Assembly: GCF_902686445.1 (NCBI RefSeq)
Contig: NC_062213.1
Coordinates: 7,561,241-7,625,240, forward strand
Direction of reading: 5' to 3'
Length of the DNA stretch: 64,000 nt
Origin: Sciurus carolinensis
Lineage: Eukaryota; Chordata; Mammalia; Rodentia; Sciuridae
The number at the start of each line of letters is the position of its first letter. The first letter of the stretch is position 1. The position numbers were made by a program, and so were the translations under genes. Below the pieces are notes generated by a model, which made no database searches, was not told where the DNA came from, and worked only from the letters and a program-made list of their open reading frames with translations. This document shows, piece by piece, positions 58,546 through 64,000 of the stretch.

Positions 58546-60000
58546 AGTTTGAATCATAGGAAAATGCCAATATTAGGTCCACACTTCCATTTGTTCAAGC
58601 TAAAAAGCATAAATATGATAAAGCCCCATATCCGACTTGCCCAGCATAAGCAAAAACCGATACCGAGACTTCACTCCGTTCATTAACAACACGGGTGCCC
58701 AGTGCTCAATCCGCAAGTCCTACCCTGGTTTTTTTCATTTGTACCTTTGTCGTTTTTAAAAATAAAGTCCTATGTCCCCATGAAACCTGGACTGAACATT
58801 GAATTTCGATCCCTTTACTTACCCACAATCTGTATGTTGCAACCAACACCGAGATTGAAATTGAAAAGACATTTTGGAAATTCAAACCAGGGCTGAGCAA
58901 AAGAGAAAATAAATAAATAAATTGCCCAGGGTACTGGGCAGGCCCTGCTGATGGGATTTCTGCTAACCCTCACTGACAATAGCATTTGATGGACTCCCCA
59001 TTCCCCACCCCACCCTGCTCCACCGCCAGCCAGCTGAAGGGTGACACTGGATACCCTCACAGACACAGCAGGTGGGACTCCGTGGGGACCACTCCAGTGC
59101 CAAAGTGAATTTCCAGTCAAGACGAGAGACTGCGAAGTTTTCAGCACCTCAGCAAGCTCTGGCGGGGAGACGCATGCATTCGCAGAAGGATGGTCAAGGA
59201 TTGTACCAACACAAGCTGAAGCAAGGGACTAGGTGGCTGCTGATTGGCTGTGGACTTCTTGAAGATCACATGTTATCTTCCAGGGGGGGCTTGTGACCTT
59301 TCTCTGTGAGCTCTTTCCAAGTGTTTGCTAAAACCCTGGTACCCTCCAATTCAGAGAGGTCTCAGAACAGGAGGGACCACATTCATCTGGGGCCACAGAG
59401 GAACTGATGATGTGTCCTAGACCTTAAGTTCCTGTGGGGCAGGGCCTTAGGGGAGACGTCCTAACACAGATTGAGACCAGGGAACGCAGGCTGGGCCTCA
59501 GCTGCTGGTCTTTTCCCACTTCAGAGATGTGAGAGGGTGTCCCTCAAGTGATTTCCCTTCCCTTGAATGTGACTAAAATTTTCAGCATGCTTCTGGTGAG
59601 ACAGATGCCATGGAGCAAGAAGGACCAAGGGAACAGAGTTCCCAGTCCTGTCTGTGACCAGAGTGACTGCCACCAGACTCCCTAGAGAGACCTGTAGAGA
59701 GCAATGGAAACCACGGTTGCTTTACTTTCTTTCTTAGATAAAGGTATCATGGTTTACTCACACAATAAATAATAATTAAAAGATACTCCACAAGAGACAA
59801 TGAGGGTAGAACACTGGAACATGTAAACTCAGTTGAGTCCAAGAATGAATTGCTGAGTCCAAGACGACAGTGACCAAATGGCCCATCTCAGGTGGGCACA
59901 GTGATGTAAGGCTTTTAAAAGGCAAGACCAAGCAATGCATTGCTGGGAGATGTATGAATAAGTTCTAGAAAGTACAGAGTCAAGGAAGGAGGTATTTCTC
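58546..60000. other. Unassigned sequence
   Basis: About 1.45 kb with no recognised exon or repeat apart from a short (AAAT)n at 58909-58921. Confidence 0.45.
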
Positions 60001-60002
60001 AT

Positions 60003-60003
<1 letters not shown>

Positions 60004-60040
<37 letters not shown>
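60004..60040 (+). repeat. (CA)n microsatellite, about 18 units
   Basis: Uninterrupted CA run. Confidence 0.97.
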
Positions 60041-60044
<4 letters not shown>

Positions 60045-60299
60045 GATAAAAGCCTCCTCTGGGAACAAGGCATGGAGTGTCAACTGGACAGCAGGCAAGG
60101 GCCTGGCAGCCAGGATGGCTCCATCACCCCATCAAGGGCTGGGAAGGAGCCGGTGGATGGTACCACTCAGAACTACTGCAAAATCTCCCAGTTCCCTTCT
60201 GTTCTAAGATTCTAAAATTCTCGAACATGTCAGCAGTTTTTGGAGCAAAACACCTTGAGCTTCCTTGGGATTAACTGGGAGTCCTCCTCCCTCTTCTTG

Positions 60300-60465
60300 T
60301 GGTAGACTGACTTCTAAGATGGCCCAGGTGCTGCTTCGGTACACATGCTGAGGTTCTCCTGGTGCCAAGCAAAGGCTGGGCTATTTCCAGTTTGTGACAT
60401 GCTGTGGAATTGTGGGTGTGATTGTACCAGACGGCCACTGTATGCTTTGAAATGCTATTCACAGG
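60300..60465 (+). mobile_element. Possible MLT1-type LTR 5' fragment
   Basis: 'ggtagactgacttctaagat' and ggcccaggtgctgcttc resemble the head of an old LTR (gactgactcctaagatggccc). The rest is not confidently aligned. Confidence 0.4.
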
Positions 60466-60599
60466 TTTGCATTAACCTGCTGGCAATCTTATTTTTAACT
60501 TTTTAAAAGTAAAACAAGTCCTTTGTGAAGATCTGACTTAAGTATCTACAGAAATGTCAGAATTCAGCCAGTGCTTGTGCCTGGGTGGGTATGTTATTC

Positions 60600-61010
60600 A
60601 TATGCTCAGTCGTGATCACAGAGCACCTACCACTTGCTAGACACCATCTGGGGCATAGGAAAATCTCAGTCATCCCAAAACACAATGTTCCGGTCCTCCA
60701 AGATCTCACAGGCCAACGCAAGAGAGAGAAGTAATTTAACGTCCTCAATGCAGGACATTAAAGACCAAAGAAGGACAAGCACAATGGGTCCCAAGATTTG
60801 AAATAGCCTCCGTGGTGTGAAGGGAGGTTTCACAGAGACCCAGTGGGAGGAGTGCTGGGGAAGGGGGTGAGGAAAGGCTAAGCTTTGGCGAAGGCCAGAA
60901 GGTGCAAAGATTTCAGTGTTCAGAGAACAAGTATGCATGTTCAAAGGCCTGAAACTCAAGGTCGGAGAACCTTAGAAGAGACCAGGGAGGTGAAGAACAA
61001 TCACCTATGA
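60600..61010 (-). mobile_element. L2 LINE, antisense, about 400 bp
   Basis: Reversed L2 in order: 'gagcacctaccacttgctag', 'tccaagatctcacaggccaa', 'agaagtaatttaacgtcctc', 'cagtgggaggagtgctgggg', 'ggtgcaaagatttcagtgtt'. The longest L2 piece in the window. Confidence 0.72.
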
Positions 61011-61047
61011 GATGTACATATGGCTAAGTTAGCTGTGTCTCCTAGGA

Positions 61048-61078
61048 TGAGGATCAGCAAACTTTTTCTGTAAACTAG
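61048..61078 (+). mobile_element. hAT-Charlie element, left part (outermost of a nest)
   Basis: Begins tgaggatcagcaaacttttt (consensus cagNggtcggcaaactttttctgtaaa). It is cut by the Tigger at 61081 and resumes at 61968. The 8-mer tcctagga precedes it (61040-61047) and ttctagaa follows its far end (62151-62158), 6/8 identical, matching the nTCTAGAn target preference known for Charlie elements. Confidence 0.85.
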
Positions 61079-61166
61079 TACACTAATGCCCCCTTATCCA
61101 CAGGGGATTTGTTCCAAGACTCTTACAAAGGCCTGAAACTACAGACAGTACTGAGCCCTACATCCA

Positions 61167-61358
61167 CAGCTATGCCCTGCATAACCATGATTTGGTGAGA
61201 GATGGACCACACACACCATGGTGTGCCTCAGGACTGGGTCACCTGAGGATGTCATAGCCATCTTTGTTTGTGTATGTATACATAATGCTCTCACAAGGAC
61301 AGAATCACCTAACGACACTTCTCAGATCATATCCCTGTCATTAAGCAATGCATGGCTA
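61167..61358 (-). mobile_element. MER2-like DNA transposon nested in the Tigger, antisense
   Basis: In reverse complement it reads 'gcattgcttaatgacaggga', 'tatgatctgagaagtgtcgt', 'taggtgattctgtccttgtg', then jumps to the right end, 'ttggtgagagatggaccaca' region on the plus strand. About 190 bp, an internally deleted copy. The expected TA flanks are ca and tg, consistent with decay. Confidence 0.75.
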
Positions 61359-61661
61359 TGCTGTTTTTTTCTTCTATGTAGACACCTATGAAAAACTTTA
61401 ATTTGTAAATTAGCCAGAAGATGAGATTAGCAACAACAAAATAGAACAATTGTAGTGATGTACTGTAATAAAATGTCCAGCATCATCACTCTTAACCTGA
61501 GATGTTTACCAAGTGACTACCGGGCAGACAGCATACACACGGTGGATTCGCTGCAGAAAGGGATGAGCCACATCCAGAGTGGGATGGAGTGGGACGGTGG
61601 AAAATTTCATCACATGACTCAGAAAGGTGCACAATTCCGCACCTCAGAATTGTTTATTTCT

Positions 61662-61868
61662 GTCAGGCACAATGGCACACTCCTGTAATCCCAGAGACTC
61701 TGGAGACTGAGACAGGAGACTCTCCAGTTCAAAGCCAGCCTCAACAAAAGCAAGGCACTAAGCAACTCAATGAGACCCTGTCTTTAAATAAAATACAAAA
61801 CAGGACTGAGGATGTGGCTCAGTGATTGAGTACCCCTGATTTCAATCCCCGGTACGCCAAAAAACAAA
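61662..61868 (+). mobile_element. B1-dID SINE nested in the Tigger
   Basis: 'cactcctgtaatcccagaga', 'gagacaggagactctccagt', an A-rich linker and the ID half 'gaggatgtggctcagtgatt' ending 'caatccccggtacgcc' and an A/C tail. Its target duplication is aattgtttatttct (61648-61661) versus aattgcttatttct (61869-61882), 13/14. Confidence 0.96.
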
Positions 61869-61967
61869 AATTGCTTATTTCTAGTATTTTCAACTTAATA
61901 TTTTCAAACTGCTGTTACCACATGTAACTGAAACTGTGAAAGCAAAACGGATAAAGGTGGGTGACTG

Positions 61968-62150
61968 TAATATTTCAAGATAGTAAGCATTTTAGATGTT
62001 GCAGCCCCACCTTGGTCTCAGTCACTGTGGGGGCAGTACAAAGGCAGCTACTGACAGTACACGTACAGACCCGCGTGGCTCTGGGGCCAGCGCACACCAG
62101 CAAACACACTGTGGACTAGGTCAAGGTAGGCCGCTGTTGTTTGACCTCTG
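61968..62150 (+). mobile_element. hAT-Charlie element, right part
   Basis: Resumes with 'agatagtaagcattttagat', 'gttgcagccccaccttggtc', 'ggcagctactgacagtacac' and closes 'gtaggccgctgttgtttgac' ctctg, the reverse-complement-like terminus of the left end. Confidence 0.82.
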
Positions 62151-62399
62151 TTCTAGAAGTGTCCAATTGTGTGGGGGCTTTGGATCCTCTGTGAGGCCCC
62201 AATTTGTGGCAATCAGTGGCATTTACCTGAACACTCTGCAAGCTGCTGGTGGCTTTACGATTTTCAACTGTGATGACTGCAATCACCTGAGGACAACTCC
62301 ATCTTGCCCTGCTGGATTTGCGTTCTCTCAGGGGTGATGGAGTCTCACTGGACAGACCAGAACCGTCAAATGTCGGGGCCAGAGCAATGTGTGAGTTGT
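62151..62399. other. Unassigned sequence
   Basis: Short gap, nothing recognised. Confidence 0.4.
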
Positions 62400-62490
62400 A
62401 CAGTCTCGTCTATTTTAAAGATGAGGAAATGGGCATTCAGAGAGGTGAAAGGACATCCCAGGCCACAGAACTGGCAGTGAACACACACCA
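62400..62490 (-). mobile_element. MIR SINE fragment, antisense
   Basis: 'tattttaaagatgaggaaat', 'gggcattcagagaggtgaaa', 'aggccacagaactggcagtg' is the reversed MIR core. Confidence 0.78.
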
Positions 62491-62634
62491 TTGTGCCAAC
62501 CAAGCTTGTGTTGGTAGTAGGCCCACCCGGGCCAGGGACTGAGTGGGTGCTATAGAAACATCATTTCAACCCATTCCCATGGCACTGCCTCTCCTTAAGC
62601 TGGTGCTCAGAGAGGGGACCCCAAGGGCACTCGT

Positions 62635-62775
62635 GTCCATTTCATCATCCTAGTTCTGACATTTCCTAGGTGCATGACCCTCAGTAAGTCACTTATCCTC
62701 TGTCAGCCGAATGCCCTTCTTCTGCTAACTGAGGATAATGGAGTCTGTCATGCCCCCTTGCTCTGACAGTTAAAG
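62635..62775 (+). mobile_element. MIR SINE
   Basis: 'tagttctgacatttcctagg', 'gcatgaccctcagtaagtca', 'cttatcctctgtcagccgaa' and 'taactgaggataatggagtc' follow the forward MIR. Confidence 0.82.
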
Positions 62776-63262
62776 AAGGTCATTGCACAGGTCTCTCCTT
62801 CTAGGTCTGACACCCTGGAAACAGTCACCCAGGGATGGAGCCTGGCCACAGCCTTGCTGGCTCTCCAGCACCCACGATGGCTCTGGAGAGATTAACAACT
62901 GGAGCTCACAGGAAACGTCCAGTGTGAGTCTGAGCCTTCAGGAGCTCAAACTCTGTCTTAGCCTAGTGATTAAGGAAGTCACTCTTTATCCATGAAATTC
63001 TTCACAGCACGCTGGTTGAATGTCAGCCTGGCTCGGAGTCCCCACAGTTGGTTGTGCTCTGTCAGATTGCACCCACAGTGTGCTTGTGTGGTGTGGGCAT
63101 CGGTGCCAGTCCACTGGCATCAGCTGGGGCTGGGGCTCAGCCTGGGAGGACTTCACTCATTTCTCTTGGGCTGGCTTGGGGCAGCTTCTAGGTGCCTTCC
63201 GTGGGCTGAGAGTCTCGCAAACATTATCCCCCATGGCCCTCCTCCTCCCCTAAGGGTCAGTG
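62776..63262. other. Unassigned sequence
   Basis: Nothing recognised. Confidence 0.4.
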
Positions 63263-63808
63263 TGGTGGTTAAGCTTAGGTGTCAACCTGGCTGGATTAAG
63301 GGATACTTAGCTAGCTGGTGAAGCAATGCTTGTGAGGGTGTCTCTGCAGCTGTTTCCAGAGGAGATTGACCTGTGAGTTGGTGGTAAATGGGGAAGACCT
63401 GCCTCCCCCAGTGGCACCAGTCAATCTGCCGGGGGCCCAGAAGGAACAACGGCAGAAGGAGGTGAATTCTTGGTTTCTTTCTTCCTAAGTGGTGACCTCT
63501 CCTCTCCTGCTGTCCTTCAGAACTCCAGCCTCTCCTGACTTTGAGCTCCAGGATTCATACCAGTGACCCTTAGCTTCCCAGGCCTCCAGTCTGGAACTAA
63601 AAGTTATACCTCCCTGGTTCTGGGGCCTCTGGACTTGGAAGGAGCTGATCTCCCAGCCTCCTTGGTTCTCATGCTTTGGATGGCTGGTCATGGTACTTCT
63701 CAGCCTCCACAATCACATTAACAATTCCACCCCGAATCCTCTCTTGTCCTTCTTTCATCTCTATCTATAAAACCATCTATCTATGGTTTTTTCTCTGCCC
63801 TATCAGGT
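63263..63808 (+). mobile_element. ERVL LTR, MLT2-like, nearly full length
   Basis: Head 'gtgtggtggttaagcttagg' with 'gtcaacctggctggattaag' and 'gatacttagctagctggtga', then 'ggtgtctctgcagctgtttc', two related 'cctccctggttctggggcct' / 'cctccttggttctcatg' blocks, 'acttctcagcctccacaatc' and a ctatctat-rich end. No viral gene adjoins it. Confidence 0.82.
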
Positions 63809-64000
63809 CAGATCAGAGAGGCCCACAACTTGCCCTGTTATAATATACACCACAGAGGCCAGCTTCGCAGCACGCAGGCTGGCACCAGACACAGGCCTCC
63901 CACAGAGGATCCTCAGCTGGATGGCAGAAACAGACACCTGGGGGGCTCCTGTCATCACAATGGAACTGAGGAGAGACCCTGTGGGTGCAAGAGGCCTTCC
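63809..64000. other. Unassigned end of window
   Basis: Nothing recognised. Confidence 0.4.

Larger units (their letters stand above)
61081..61967 (+). mobile_element. Tigger-type (TcMar) DNA transposon, interrupted twice
   Basis: Ends are inverted: cactaatgcccccttatcc at the left, and the reverse complement of the right end reads cagtcacccacctttatcc (13/20 shared over the first 20). TA dinucleotides flank it (61079-61080 and 61968-61969), as expected for Tc1/mariner. Host segments are 61081-61166, 61359-61661 and 61869-61967. 'actttaatttgtaaattagcc' and 'aaaatagaacaattgtagtg' mark the internal part. No transposase is present. Confidence 0.88.

Noticed and set aside
60326..60350. U6 snRNA-like start, 'gtgctgcttcggtacacat'
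   Set aside because: Only the first ~20 bases resemble U6; the rest of the snRNA is absent, and the text fits an LTR head better.
61805..61860. tRNA-like A and B box sequence
   Set aside because: It belongs to the ID half of a SINE, which derives from a tRNA. No foldable tRNA gene.
1..64000. CRISPR arrays, operons, phage or bacterial mobile elements
   Set aside because: No regularly spaced repeats with unique spacers and no dense coding. Composition and repeats are mammalian.

Overview
This window looks like non-coding nuclear DNA from a rodent, most likely a squirrel-family (sciurid) genome. The main reason is a set of composite SINEs with a B1-like (7SL-derived) left half and an ID-like (tRNA-derived) right half. 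This B1-dID architecture is known from squirrels and dormice. A LINE-1 3' end of a type I associate with the squirrel lineage, several solo ERVL-MaLR LTRs and old pan-mammalian repeats (MIR, L2, MLT1, MER5A-like, Tigger-like) fit the same reading. No protein-coding exon, tRNA, rRNA or snRNA gene could be supported. The open frames are short, overlap on both strands, often cross recognised repeats or CA tracts, and resemble no family I know.

Layout. 0.2-8.7 kb: old LTR and L1 fragments, SINEs, and a complete solo LTR. 9-11 kb: mostly unique sequence with a possible conserved non-coding stretch. 11-12 kb: antisense L1 ORF2 remains. 14-20 kb: a cluster of MaLR LTRs, one with a perfect 5-bp target duplication, and a SINE with a microsatellite tail. 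20-25 kb: a Tigger-like fragment, AT-rich unassigned sequence, an L2 split by a SINE, and an antisense LTR. 26.3-27.5 kb: one L1 3' end inserted in another. 28-36 kb: MIR/L2 debris, a complete MER5A-like element and LTRs. 36.5-43 kb: more GC-rich sequence with a 32-bp minisatellite and a 104-bp dispersed direct duplication. 43.9-44.3 and 49.0-49.4 kb: AT-rich, repeat-free stretches with homeodomain/POU-like motifs, the best regulatory candidates. 44.8-52 kb: MLT1/MLT2-type LTRs and MIRs. 53-60 kb: L2/MIR fragments, an L1M 3' end and CA tracts. 61.0-62.2 kb: four transposable elements nested to three levels, mostly with readable target duplications. 63.3-63.8 kb: an ERVL-type LTR.

There is no operon or pathway here. 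The window is best read as intergenic or intronic sequence whose readable history is transposon insertion and decay. Family names were assigned by eye from remembered consensus features, so subfamily names and outer boundaries are approximate unless a target duplication fixes them.
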